Source: an uncultured Pelagibacteraceae bacterium (GTDB lineage Bacteria; Pseudomonadota; Alphaproteobacteria; Pelagibacterales; Pelagibacteraceae). Taken from it: a stretch of DNA of 53,956 nucleotides. The position numbers and the translations under genes are program-made. The stretch spans positions 1 to 53,956 of the forward strand of contig CABXRR010000004.1 of assembly GCA_902514695.1 (NCBI GenBank), written 5' to 3'. This document shows, in pieces, positions 41,668 through 50,513 of the stretch (within the stretch, counting starts at the first letter, position 1; each line of letters starts with the position of its first letter). The notes under the pieces were generated by a model that did no database searches, had not been told where the DNA came from, and was given only the letters and a program-made list of their open reading frames with translations.

Positions 41668-43350
41668 ATGGATTCTAAAAATGTCATAGCTGCTATAGCA
41701 TTATCTTCAGCTGTAATTGTTTTGTACTCTTTATTTTTTGTACCCGAAAAATCAATAACAAAACAAAATTTAGCAGAAAAAAATAAAATTGAACAAAATA
41801 CTGATACACCAACTTTAGATGAAAAAGAGACTTTAGTTCAAGTCTCTAGAGATGATGCATTAAAAGAAAGTAAAAGAATTCAGTTTGAAAATCAAAGTAT
41901 CATTGGAACAATATCTCTTAAAGGTGCAGTAATAGACGATTTAACATTTAAAGATTATAAAGTCAGTCTTGAAAATCAGGAAAAAATTACTTTGTTAAAT
42001 CCAAGAAATGTTGAAGATGGTTATTTTATTGAAAGTGGGTTTGTTACAACTGATAAAAATATCGATATCCCAGACTCAAATTCAATTTGGTCAGTTGTAG
42101 GAAATAATAAATTAACTGAACAATCTCCAATAAAATTATCATGGTCAAATAATCAAGGTATCACTTTCGAAAAAGAAATTTCATTAGATGATAAATTTTT
42201 ATTCACAATAAAACAAAAAGTAATCAATTCTACAGACAAAAAATATGACTTTTATTCTTATGGCCAAATAATAAGAAATAAAATTCCAGAGGACTTGTTG
42301 AATTTTTTTATATTACATGAAGGTCCAATTGCTACGCTAGATGATGAGCTCATTGAGGAAGATTATGATGATATTCAAGATAAAAAGTTTTCAAAAACTG
42401 CTCAAAAAGGATGGTTAGGTATTAGTGATAAATACTTTATTGCATCTATAGTTCCACCAAAAGATAAAGAATTTAAAACTACATTTGATTATAAAAATAA
42501 ATTTAGAATAAATTTTATTACGACAGATCCTAAAGAATTAAATCAAAATAGTTTTATTGAAGATAAATTTCAGGCAATTGTTGGAGCAAAAAGGGTTAGG
42601 GCAATAGATGGTTATGCTGAATCTTTAAAAATAGAAAAATTTGATTTAGTGATTGATTGGGGATTCCTGTATTTTTTGACAAAGCCCATGTGGTATGCAT
42701 TGGATTATTTCTTTAAAATGTTTGGTAATTATGGTTTAGCTATTATTGCTGTAACTGTTTGTATTAGATTAGCAGTATTTCCATTAGCAAATTATTCTTT
42801 TAAAAGTATGGCAAAAATGAAAGCTTTACAGCCTGAAATGGTAAGACTTAAAGAGCTGCATAAAGATGACAAAATGAAATTACAACAGTCAATGATGTCT
42901 TTATATAAAAAAGAGGGGGTCAATCCTATGTCTGGATGCTTACCGATAATCCCCCAGATTTTTATCTTTTTTAGTCTATATAAAGTTTTGTTTGTAACTA
43001 TCGAAATGAGACAAATGCCATTCTTTGGATGGATTGCCGACTTAAGCGAACGTGATCCCACCAGCATTTTCAACTTGTTTGGTTTATTACCATATGACGT
43101 ACCCTCATTTTTAGTTATTGGAGTGTGGCCCGTAGCTATGGGCGTGTCCATGTGGATACAACAGAAACTGAATCCGGCTCCAACAGATCCAATGCAAGCA
43201 AAAATATTTATGTTTTTCCCATTATTCCTAACTGTTATTCTTGCACCATTTCCGAGTGGCTTGGTAATCTACTGGACTGTAAATAATATATTAACAATGG
43301 CTCAACAAGTAGTTATCATGAAAAGAACAACAGTTAAAACTGTAACTTAA
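41668..43350 (+). CDS. yidC: Membrane protein insertase YidC
   Basis: 560 aa. N-terminal helix (residues ~7-25), large periplasmic domain (~45-335), then the five-helix insertase core from about 345 (GWGFLYFLTKP-type WGFLYFLTKPMWYALDYF, SFKSMAKMKALQPEM, SGCLPIIPQIFIFFSLYKVL, FPSGLVIYWTVNNILTMAQQ). Inserts membrane proteins with or without SecYEG. The engB GTPase gene that often follows yidC in alphaproteobacteria is absent; argB overlaps its last base. Confidence 0.97.
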   Translation: MDSKNVIAAIALSSAVIVLYSLFFVPEKSITKQNLAEKNKIEQNTDTPTLDEKETLVQVSRDDALKESKRIQFENQSIIGTISLKGAVIDDLTFKDYKVSLENQEKITLLNPRNVEDGYFIESGFVTTDKNIDIPDSNSIWSVVGNNKLTEQSPIKLSWSNNQGITFEKEISLDDKFLFTIKQKVINSTDKKYDFYSYGQIIRNKIPEDLLNFFILHEGPIATLDDELIEEDYDDIQDKKFSKTAQKGWLGISDKYFIASIVPPKDKEFKTTFDYKNKFRINFITTDPKELNQNSFIEDKFQAIVGAKRVRAIDGYAESLKIEKFDLVIDWGFLYFLTKPMWYALDYFFKMFGNYGLAIIAVTVCIRLAVFPLANYSFKSMAKMKALQPEMVRLKELHKDDKMKLQQSMMSLYKKEGVNPMSGCLPIIPQIFIFFSLYKVLFVTIEMRQMPFFGWIADLSERDPTSIFNLFGLLPYDVPSFLVIGVWPVAMGVSMWIQQKLNPAPTDPMQAKIFMFFPLFLTVILAPFPSGLVIYWTVNNILTMAQQVVIMKRTTVKTVT

Positions 43351-44216
43351 TGTCAAAGATTACAGAGGAAGAAATTAAAAAAATCTTACCAATAAATGGT
43401 CCTTCTTTTGAAGAAGTTAAAAATTATCTGGATAAATACAATGATGAATACATTGTTATTAAATGTGGTGGTAGTGTTTTAATTGATCAAAATTTATTTA
43501 ATAATTTTGTTAATGATATTTCAATACTTAATAAATTAGGTTTCATACCTGTCATAATACATGGTGGAGGCAAAAGAATTTCAAATAAACTAAATGAAGC
43601 TGGAATTAAAAGTGATTTTATTAATGGATTAAGGGTTACGGATGCAAAATCTATAATTGTTGTTGAGGAGGTTTTAAACGAATTTAATATAGAAATATTG
43701 GATGCATTAAAAAAAAATGATTGTGATGGCCAAGGTATAACTAATAAACAAAATAATATTTTACTGGTTAAACAAGAAAATCAAGATCTAGGTTTTGTTG
43801 GTTTTCCAAAAGAAGTAGATCTATCAATCATTGAACAAATTGTAAGCAAAAAAAAGGTTCCTGTAATAGCTCCTTTAGGGCTAGATGAGAATAATCAAGT
43901 TTTTAATATCAATGCTGATACAGCCGCTGGTGCTATTGCAAAAAAACTAAATGCTAGAAGATTAATTATAATTAGTGATGTAGAGGGTGTATTGGATAAT
44001 GATAAAAAATTAATATCTGAAATTAATACTAATAAAATTAATGAGCTAATAAAAAAAGAAATAATTAGTGGTGGCATGATTCCAAAAATTAATAATTGTT
44101 TAGATGTAGCAAATAATGGTGTTAAGGGAGTTTGTATTATAGATGGACGTCTGAAACACTCTGTTTTATTTGAATTACTCTCAGATAAAGGTTCAGGAAC
44201 ACTAATCAGATCATGA
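43350..44216 (+). CDS. argB: Acetylglutamate kinase
   Basis: Second step of arginine synthesis. 288 aa: VIKCGGSVL, VIIHGGGKRIS, NINADTAAGAIAKKL and EIISGGMIPKINNCL cover the nucleotide and substrate sites. Overlaps yidC by one base and the HAD gene by 4 bp, so it is in a run with yidC and the lysine genes. N-terminal extension of ~25 residues, as in arginine-sensitive forms, may carry feedback control (inference). Confidence 0.96.
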   Translation: MSKITEEEIKKILPINGPSFEEVKNYLDKYNDEYIVIKCGGSVLIDQNLFNNFVNDISILNKLGFIPVIIHGGGKRISNKLNEAGIKSDFINGLRVTDAKSIIVVEEVLNEFNIEILDALKKNDCDGQGITNKQNNILLVKQENQDLGFVGFPKEVDLSIIEQIVSKKKVPVIAPLGLDENNQVFNINADTAAGAIAKKLNARRLIIISDVEGVLDNDKKLISEINTNKINELIKKEIISGGMIPKINNCLDVANNGVKGVCIIDGRLKHSVLFELLSDKGSGTLIRS

Positions 44217-44902
44217 ATTTAAAAGAAAAAAAATATCTTTTATTAGATCTTGATGGAGTATGTTATGGCAAACATAATAACTATTCTCTTGAAAAAGTTT
44301 TTGGTCAAGTATCACAAAGAATGACCAAGTTTATTTCTGAAAGACTTAAGATAGATTTAAATGCAGCAAAGAAGCTTCAAACTAATTATTTTTATAAATA
44401 CAACACTAGTTTAAATGGTCTCATGATTCACCATAACATACCGCCTCAAGAATTTTTAAAATATGTGCATACAATCGATCTTTCATTTATGAAAGAAGAT
44501 ACAGTTATGAGAAAAGAGCTAGAACAATTAGATATGGAAAAATTTATTTTCACCAATGGAAGTGCAGAGCATGCAGAAAATATTTTAACTCACCTTGGAA
44601 TATATGATTTATTTGGTCGTGATAAAATATTTGATATAGAAGACGCTGGTTATGTACCAAAACCTGAAGCAAAAACTTTTGATCTCATGGTCAAAAAATT
44701 TGGTATTAACCCAAAAGAAACGGTCTATATAGAAGATATTGCAAAGAACCTTAGCATTGGGCATAAACGGGGCTGTACAACTGTTTGGTTAATTAATGAT
44801 GAACATTTTGGAAAGATGGATGCTGATAAAGATTTTATTTCACACAAAATTGAAAATCTGTCTTTATTTCTTAAGGAAATAAGGTTATTAAAAAGTCAGT
44901 AA
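44213..44902 (+). CDS. HAD-family pyrimidine 5'-nucleotidase-like hydrolase
   Basis: 229 aa. HAD motif I is LLDLDGVCYG (nucleophile Asp first, Asp second), motif II FIFTNGSAEHA, the Lys in YVPKPEAKTF, motif III ETVYIEDIAKNL. Closest pattern is the SDT1/YjjG-type group common between argB and dapD in alphaproteobacteria. Substrate not certain; nucleoside monophosphates are typical for the group. Overlaps argB by 4 bp. Confidence 0.87.
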   Translation: MNLKEKKYLLLDLDGVCYGKHNNYSLEKVFGQVSQRMTKFISERLKIDLNAAKKLQTNYFYKYNTSLNGLMIHHNIPPQEFLKYVHTIDLSFMKEDTVMRKELEQLDMEKFIFTNGSAEHAENILTHLGIYDLFGRDKIFDIEDAGYVPKPEAKTFDLMVKKFGINPKETVYIEDIAKNLSIGHKRGCTTVWLINDEHFGKMDADKDFISHKIENLSLFLKEIRLLKSQ

Positions 44903-44905
44903 ATT

Positions 44906-45709
44906 ATGTCTTTAGAAAAAATTATAAATGATGCTTGGGAAAGCAAAGATCAAGTGAGTCCTAATTCGGATCAGTCTTTAAAGGATGCAATCAATCAAGT
45001 AATTAATGACTTGGATAGTGGCAAATCAAGAGTTGCTGAAAAAATAAATGGGGAATGGATAACTCATCAACACCTAAAGAAAGCAATTATGCTAAGTTTT
45101 AGAATTTATCCAATGGAAAATTTAAATGGACCATATTCTAGTTGGTATGACAAAGCTCATTTGTTAAAAGGAAAAACAGCTGGCTGGACGAAAGAAGATC
45201 ATGAAAAAGCAGGATTTAGAATGGTGCCAAATTCACCAGTGAGAAAAGGATCTTTTGTGGGAAAAAATGCTGTTTTGATGCCATGCTATGTAAATATAGG
45301 TGCTTATATTGATGAAGGCACAATGTTAGATACATTCTCACGGGCGGGGTCATGCGCTCAAATAGGAAAAAATTGTCATATATCTGCTGGCTCAGGAATA
45401 GGTGGAGTATTGGAACCCGCTCAGGCACTACCAACTATCATTGAGGATAATGTTTTTGTTGGAGCTATGTCTGAAGTTGTCGAAGGTGTTATTGTCGAGG
45501 AAGGAAGCGTTCTTTCAATGGGGTGCTACATTGGGCAAAGTACAAAAATTATAAACAGATCTAACGGAGAAATTACAAAAGGACGTATACCACCTTATTC
45601 AGTAGTAGTACCAGGAACGCATAAAGATCTTTATGCTGTTCATATAATTAAAACAGTCGATTCAAAAACAAGGTCAAAGACATCAATTAACGATCTTTTA
45701 AGAGATTAA
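44906..45709 (+). CDS. dapD: Tetrahydrodipicolinate N-succinyltransferase
   Basis: Lysine/DAP pathway step. 267 aa: an N-terminal helical domain, then a left-handed beta helix of hexapeptides (GKNAVLMPCYVNIGAYIDEGTMLDTFSRAGSCAQIGKNCHISAGSGIGG), ending PPYSVVVPGT. 3 bp after the HAD gene and 2 bp before dapE, which takes its product further after transamination. Confidence 0.97.
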   Translation: MSLEKIINDAWESKDQVSPNSDQSLKDAINQVINDLDSGKSRVAEKINGEWITHQHLKKAIMLSFRIYPMENLNGPYSSWYDKAHLLKGKTAGWTKEDHEKAGFRMVPNSPVRKGSFVGKNAVLMPCYVNIGAYIDEGTMLDTFSRAGSCAQIGKNCHISAGSGIGGVLEPAQALPTIIEDNVFVGAMSEVVEGVIVEEGSVLSMGCYIGQSTKIINRSNGEITKGRIPPYSVVVPGTHKDLYAVHIIKTVDSKTRSKTSINDLLRD

Positions 45710-45711
45710 AT

Positions 45712-46869
45712 ATGCAAAAGTTAAATGAATTACAATTAGCTAAAGAGCTAATTAGATTTCCAACTATAACTCCAGTGGACGCTGGGGTAATGAAATTTTT
45801 AGAAAAAAAATTAAAAAAACTCGGTTTCAAAACAAAAATACTAGAGTTTAAAGAAAAAGGTTTCAAGCCAGTTAAGAATTTATATGCAAGGTTAGGAGTA
45901 AAAGAGCCAAATTTATGTTATGCCGGTCACTTAGATGTTGTCCCCCCAGGCAATATAAAAGATTGGACAATAAATCCATTTGGACCATCTGTAAAAAAGG
46001 GTCATTTAATTGGAAGAGGAGCTAATGACATGAAAAGCTCTATTGCAGCTTTTGTTTCTGCTGTAAGTATTTTTTTATCACAAAATAAAAAATTTAATGG
46101 ATCAATTAGTTTATTAATTACCGGAGATGAAGAAGGTGATGCAGTGAATGGAACAAAAAAGGTAGTAGAATATTTAAAAAGAAAAAAGGAAAAAATTAAT
46201 TTCTGTTTAGTTGGTGAACCAACAAATCCAAATAGATTAGGTGAAATGATCAAAATTGGACGTAGAGGAAGTTTAACTGGAAAATTGATTATATTTGGCT
46301 TGCAAGGTCACGTTGCATACCCTCAAAGAGCTAATAATCCTTCAACTATTATTGTTAAAATTTTGAAAGAAATAAAGGATATTAAATTTGATAAAGGAAC
46401 AAAAGATTTTCAGCCTACAAACTTAGAAGTTACAAAAATTAATATAGATAATACTGCAGACAATGTTATTCCTGCTAAAGCTGAAGCAACATTTAATATT
46501 AGATTTAATAACAAACATTCATCAAATTCTATTAAAAAAAGATTAAATAAAATTTTTGTTAAGATTAATAAAAAATATAAATCAAAATTCAAAATTGATT
46601 ATCGGGTTTCTGGTGAAGCTTTTTTAACCAAGCCAAATAAAACAACTTATATGATACAAAATATCGTAAAAAAGATTACCAAAATAAAACCAAAATTATC
46701 TACCACAGGTGGAACCTCGGACCTAAGATTTATAAAAGCTATATCGCCAGGTCTAGAATTTGGTTTAGTTGGAAAAACTATGCATAAAGTTGATGAAGCA
46801 GTATCTTTGAAAGATTTAAAAAATTTAACAAAGATTTATCAAAATATTTTACAAAATTATTTTAAGTGA
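45712..46869 (+). CDS. dapE: Succinyl-diaminopimelate desuccinylase
   Basis: M20 metallopeptidase family, releases L,L-DAP. 385 aa. Metal and active-site motifs: YAGHLDVVPPG, GRGANDMKSSIAA, LLITGDEEGDAVNG, and the late TTGGTSDLRFI; the dimer domain is inserted in the middle. Directly after dapD. Its TGA stop overlaps the GTG start of the next gene. Confidence 0.96.
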   Translation: MQKLNELQLAKELIRFPTITPVDAGVMKFLEKKLKKLGFKTKILEFKEKGFKPVKNLYARLGVKEPNLCYAGHLDVVPPGNIKDWTINPFGPSVKKGHLIGRGANDMKSSIAAFVSAVSIFLSQNKKFNGSISLLITGDEEGDAVNGTKKVVEYLKRKKEKINFCLVGEPTNPNRLGEMIKIGRRGSLTGKLIIFGLQGHVAYPQRANNPSTIIVKILKEIKDIKFDKGTKDFQPTNLEVTKINIDNTADNVIPAKAEATFNIRFNNKHSSNSIKKRLNKIFVKINKKYKSKFKIDYRVSGEAFLTKPNKTTYMIQNIVKKITKIKPKLSTTGGTSDLRFIKAISPGLEFGLVGKTMHKVDEAVSLKDLKNLTKIYQNILQNYFK

Positions 46870-47795
46870 AAACTGGTTTAATAACTTCTGCAACATATCA
46901 AAATCATGACACAGGTCCTGGACATCCAGAACAAATAGCTAGAGTAACCGTTATCAATGAAAATTTTAAAAAATTAGATAATCCAAACCTTTTATGGAAA
47001 AAACCATCAATAATTTCTGACGAAATTATCAAAAACACACATGATGCAAAATATGTTGATTTAGTAAAAAGTTCTTTTCCATCAAAAGGTTTTTCTTCAC
47101 TAGACGGAGATACTATTATTTCACCAGGAAGTAAGGAGGCTACATTTGATGCAGCAGGTTCAATTATTGCAGCTATAGATGGCGTTCAAAATAAAGAATT
47201 TAAAAATGCTTTTGCAAGTGTACGCCCACCAGGTCACCATTGTAATCAAAGCAAGGCAGCTGGTTTCTGTATCTTAAATAATGTTGCAATTGGAGCAAAA
47301 TATTTATTGAACAAATACAAATATAAAAAAATTGCCATCATTGATTTTGATGTTCATCATGGCAACGGCACACAAGACATTTTTTATGAAAATGAAAATG
47401 TTTTATTTATATCAACCCATCAATACCCTTACTATCCAGGATCAGGATCTGAAAAGGAAAAAGGGAAATTTAATAATATTTATAATATACCTCTACCTGC
47501 AGGTACAAATTCTGAAGAATATTTAAATGCTTTTGAATTTGCTTTAAAAAAATTAAAAGAATTTAAACCAGAGTTTGTACTCATAAGTGCTGGATTTGAC
47601 TCTCATGTCAAAGATCCTCTTGCACAGTTCAAACTTAAAACAGAAGATTTTTATATTATTACAAAGAGAATATTGGAAGCATCAAAAAAATTTTGTAATG
47701 GTAAAGTTGTTTCAATTCTTGAGGGTGGGTATGATTTAGAGGCGCTAAGAGATAGTACTAAAAGACACGTTGATGCATTAATAGAATTCAATTGA
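46866..47795 (+). CDS. Histone deacetylase / acetylpolyamine amidohydrolase family protein
   Basis: 309 aa, GTG start. Class II-type HDAC fold: HDTGPGHPE at the N-terminus, SVRPPGHHCNQSKAAGFCILNNVAIGA with the His-His pair, AIIDFDVHHGNGTQDIF with zinc ligands Asp and His, and the late LISAGFDSHVKDPLAQ and ILEGGYDLEAL with the transition-state Tyr. In bacteria, substrates are acetyl-polyamines or acetyl-lysine proteins. It overlaps dapE by 4 bp and is 30 bp before a SET gene. Confidence 0.93.
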   Translation: MKTGLITSATYQNHDTGPGHPEQIARVTVINENFKKLDNPNLLWKKPSIISDEIIKNTHDAKYVDLVKSSFPSKGFSSLDGDTIISPGSKEATFDAAGSIIAAIDGVQNKEFKNAFASVRPPGHHCNQSKAAGFCILNNVAIGAKYLLNKYKYKKIAIIDFDVHHGNGTQDIFYENENVLFISTHQYPYYPGSGSEKEKGKFNNIYNIPLPAGTNSEEYLNAFEFALKKLKEFKPEFVLISAGFDSHVKDPLAQFKLKTEDFYIITKRILEASKKFCNGKVVSILEGGYDLEALRDSTKRHVDALIEFN

Positions 47796-47825
47796 TAAAT
47801 ATTTAATTAAATATAAATAGCCCTC

Positions 47826-48317
47826 ATGAAATTATACAGTATTAAAAAATCTAAAATTGATAATAAAGGAAGAGGTCTTTATGCAACAAAAGATATTAAA
47901 GCTGGTACAAAAATTATTAATTACGTTGGTAAAATTATTACAAACAAGCAAGTAGATGAGTCAGATAAATTCGATAATAAAAAACCAATATATTTATTCA
48001 CTCTAAATAAAAGATACACTTTGGATGGAGATTTCTCATGGAATACAGCTGGATTAATAAATCACTCCTGCGATAATAATTGTGATTATGAGGGAAAAGG
48101 TCTTAAAATTTGGGTTACTGCAATAAAAGATATAAAAAAAGGTGAAGAATTTACATGTGATTACGGGTTTGGTTACGATGAAGATTATAAACAATTTCCA
48201 TGTAAATGCCGGTCAAAAAACTGCTGTGGTTATATTGTAAGAGCTGAATCGAGATGGAGAATTAATAAAAGGTACTCAATGTCAAATAAAAAAAAACTAG
48301 TAAATAACTCTCGCTAA
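47826..48317 (+). CDS. SET-domain lysine methyltransferase
   Basis: 163 aa, a whole SET domain with post-SET cysteines. GRGLYATKDIKAGTKIINYVG forms the SAM-binding N-terminus, LINHSCDNNCDY (NHSC at 79-82) and FTCDYGFGYDE complete the pseudoknot, and CKCRSKNC (Cys126, 128, 133) is a post-SET zinc motif. Such small SET proteins are usually called histone-lysine methyltransferase-like; bacterial targets are unknown. 30 bp after the HDAC-family gene; its 3' end overlaps truA by 21 bp on the other strand. Confidence 0.9.
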   Translation: MKLYSIKKSKIDNKGRGLYATKDIKAGTKIINYVGKIITNKQVDESDKFDNKKPIYLFTLNKRYTLDGDFSWNTAGLINHSCDNNCDYEGKGLKIWVTAIKDIKKGEEFTCDYGFGYDEDYKQFPCKCRSKNCCGYIVRAESRWRINKRYSMSNKKKLVNNSR

Positions 48318-49037
48318 ATAAAGTCCTTCAGGTGGTGCTGGTGGTGCACACAAAATTCTTTTTTTTGAATTCATTATGAAAATAAATTTTTTTAAAGTCC
48401 ATTTTTTTTCTCCCACATATTTTAAACATCCTACCATTGACCTAACTTGTTGTTGTAAAAAAGATTGCGATTGAAATTCTATCTCTATTTTACTATTCTT
48501 AGATCTTATTTTAACAGATTTCATTGTCTTTATCGGACTTTTTGCTCTACAACTAGAAGCTCTAAAAGTAGAAAAATCATTTGTACCTTCTAATTTTTTT
48601 GCTGCCTTTTTCATAATTTTTAAATCAAGATTTTTTATTATATGCCATCCTCTATTTTTATATAAGACCGGTCCACTTAAACGATTAAAAATAACATATC
48701 TATATATTCGCATCTTTGCAGAAAATCTTGCATGAAAATCTTTGTGTCTTTTCTTAATTTTGAGAACTGTAACTAATTCTTTATTTAAAAAAAAATTCAA
48801 AGATTTTAAAAATTTATCTAAATTTACTATTTTATTTGTACAATCAAAATGTGCAGAATGTTCAATAGCATGGACTCCTTTATCTAACCTGCCAGCTCCA
48901 AACACAATAATTTTTTCTTTCAATAGTTTCGAAATTTTATCTTCAATAAGCCCTTGGATAGTTTTACCTTTTGTTTGAACTTGCCAACCTCTAAAATTAG
49001 TTCCAACATATTCAATTAATATTTGATACCTAAACAT
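48297..49037 (-). CDS. truA: tRNA pseudouridine(38-40) synthase
   Basis: 246 aa. EYVGTNFRGWQVQTKGKTIQG at the N-terminus, the catalytic Asp in GAGRLDKGVHA, and FLQQQVRSMVGCLKYVG near the C-terminus. Modifies U38-40 in the anticodon stem. Overlaps fmt by 8 bp; part of def-fmt-truA, a widespread translation-start/tRNA set. Confidence 0.96.
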   Translation of the reverse strand: MFRYQILIEYVGTNFRGWQVQTKGKTIQGLIEDKISKLLKEKIIVFGAGRLDKGVHAIEHSAHFDCTNKIVNLDKFLKSLNFFLNKELVTVLKIKKRHKDFHARFSAKMRIYRYVIFNRLSGPVLYKNRGWHIIKNLDLKIMKKAAKKLEGTNDFSTFRASSCRAKSPIKTMKSVKIRSKNSKIEIEFQSQSFLQQQVRSMVGCLKYVGEKKWTLKKFIFIMNSKKRILCAPPAPPEGLYLARVIY

Positions 49038-49962
49038 TAGATATTATTGAACCTTTTCTAATTTGGGACCCAAGCATGAACTCTCCAACTTTTTGTACTT
49101 TTTTTCCTTCTCTTTGAATTTCAAGAATCTTGATAGATTTTTTATTAGCACATGCTATTTCAAGACTGTCTGTTATAACTTCACCACTTTCACCAATGCC
49201 ATTAGCAATTTCAGCTTTTAAAATTTTATATCTCTCACCTTTAAAATTAAAAAAAGCTCCTGGAGACGAATACAAACCGTTTATTTTTCCAATGATTTTT
49301 GAAGCATCATCATTCCAATCAATTTGTCCCTCACTTTTAAGAATTTTTTTTGCGTAAGTAGCTTTCGAATGATCTTGCTCAGTAAACTCTGATTTTCCAT
49401 CCAAAATATCATCCACGCAATCTAAAATTTTATCAGCTGCTAAGAGTGATAGTTTTTCTGAGACCTCCGTTGCATTAAGTTTTTGATCAAGTTTTATCTT
49501 ATATATTTTACTTATAGGTCCACTATCTAATTCTTCATTAATTTTCATTATACTTATCCCAGTTTCTTCATCTAAATTCATTATCGATCTTTGAATAGGT
49601 GCTGCACCTCTCCATTTCGGAAGTATTGAGGCATGAATATTGATAAAACCTTTTTTAGTTAAGCTTAAAAATTTCTTTGGAATTATTTGTCCATAAGCAA
49701 CAACAATTGCAAGATCAGCATCTATTTTTTTTATAAAATCATATTCTTCATTATTGTTGTTCAAATTTTCTGGAGATCTAAAATCTATATTTAAAGTTTC
49801 TGAAATACCTTGAATAGGAGATTTGTTAATTTTCTGACCTCGATGAGATTTTTGAGGAGGCTGAGTATATATAACTGATATTGGATAACCATTTTGATAT
49901 AAAGATTTCAGGATTGGTACAGCAAAAATAGGTGTACCCATAAAAATAATTTTTTTTGGCAT
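49030..49962 (-). CDS. fmt: Methionyl-tRNA formyltransferase
   Basis: 310 aa. The N-terminal KIIFMGTPIFAVPILKSL, folate-site INIHASILPKWRGAAPIQRSIMN and the C-terminal OB domain (GQIDWNDDASKIIGKINGLYSSPGAFF) are typical. Formylates initiator Met-tRNA. 3 bp after def, overlaps truA. Confidence 0.97.
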   Translation of the reverse strand: MPKKIIFMGTPIFAVPILKSLYQNGYPISVIYTQPPQKSHRGQKINKSPIQGISETLNIDFRSPENLNNNNEEYDFIKKIDADLAIVVAYGQIIPKKFLSLTKKGFINIHASILPKWRGAAPIQRSIMNLDEETGISIMKINEELDSGPISKIYKIKLDQKLNATEVSEKLSLLAADKILDCVDDILDGKSEFTEQDHSKATYAKKILKSEGQIDWNDDASKIIGKINGLYSSPGAFFNFKGERYKILKAEIANGIGESGEVITDSLEIACANKKSIKILEIQREGKKVQKVGEFMLGSQIRKGSIISNV

Positions 49963-49965
49963 TTT

Positions 49966-50490
49966 TTAAACCAATATTCTATCAGGGTTTTTTTTTGATT
50001 TTGAAATTCTTTTAATAATTATGTCTTTTTTCAGTTTTGATAAATGGTCAATTATCAATTTCCCATCTAAATGATTTATTTCATGCTGGAGACAAGTTGA
50101 TAACAGACCATCACACTTTAAGTTTCTTTTTTTTCCATCGATATCAATATATTCTACTTCACAAATTTTCGGTCTTTCAATTTCTATAAAAGTCTCAGGA
50201 ATTGATAAACATCCTTCTTCATAAATTGAAGTTTCATCACTTACTTTTTTAATAGTAGGATTTATAAAACTTAAAGGATTATTTTTTTCATCTTTCGTAG
50301 ATACATCAATAACTAAAATTCTTTTAAGAATTCCCACCTGTACTGCAGCTAGACCAATACCCTTTGAATTGTACATAGTTTCAAATAAGTCATTTATAAG
50401 TTTTTTTTCATTAGTACTAACTTTCTCAATTGGTTCTGAGATTTTTTTTAGCATTTCATTTGGTACAGTGATGATATCTTTAATGCTCAT
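49966..50490 (-). CDS. def: Peptide deformylase
   Basis: 174 aa. The three metal motifs are GIGLAAVQVG, EEGCLSIPE and QHEINHLDGKL (normal family order). Removes formyl from new proteins; forms an operon with fmt and truA. Starts 23 bp after the 589-aa secreted protein gene on the same strand. Confidence 0.97.
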   Translation of the reverse strand: MSIKDIITVPNEMLKKISEPIEKVSTNEKKLINDLFETMYNSKGIGLAAVQVGILKRILVIDVSTKDEKNNPLSFINPTIKKVSDETSIYEEGCLSIPETFIEIERPKICEVEYIDIDGKKRNLKCDGLLSTCLQHEINHLDGKLIIDHLSKLKKDIIIKRISKSKKNPDRILV

Positions 50491-50513
50491 ATAAATAATA
50501 GATAAACTAATTT

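Noticed and set aside
43340-43360. Missing engB between yidC and argB as a gene loss
   Set aside because: The GTPase is probably elsewhere; one window cannot show loss.
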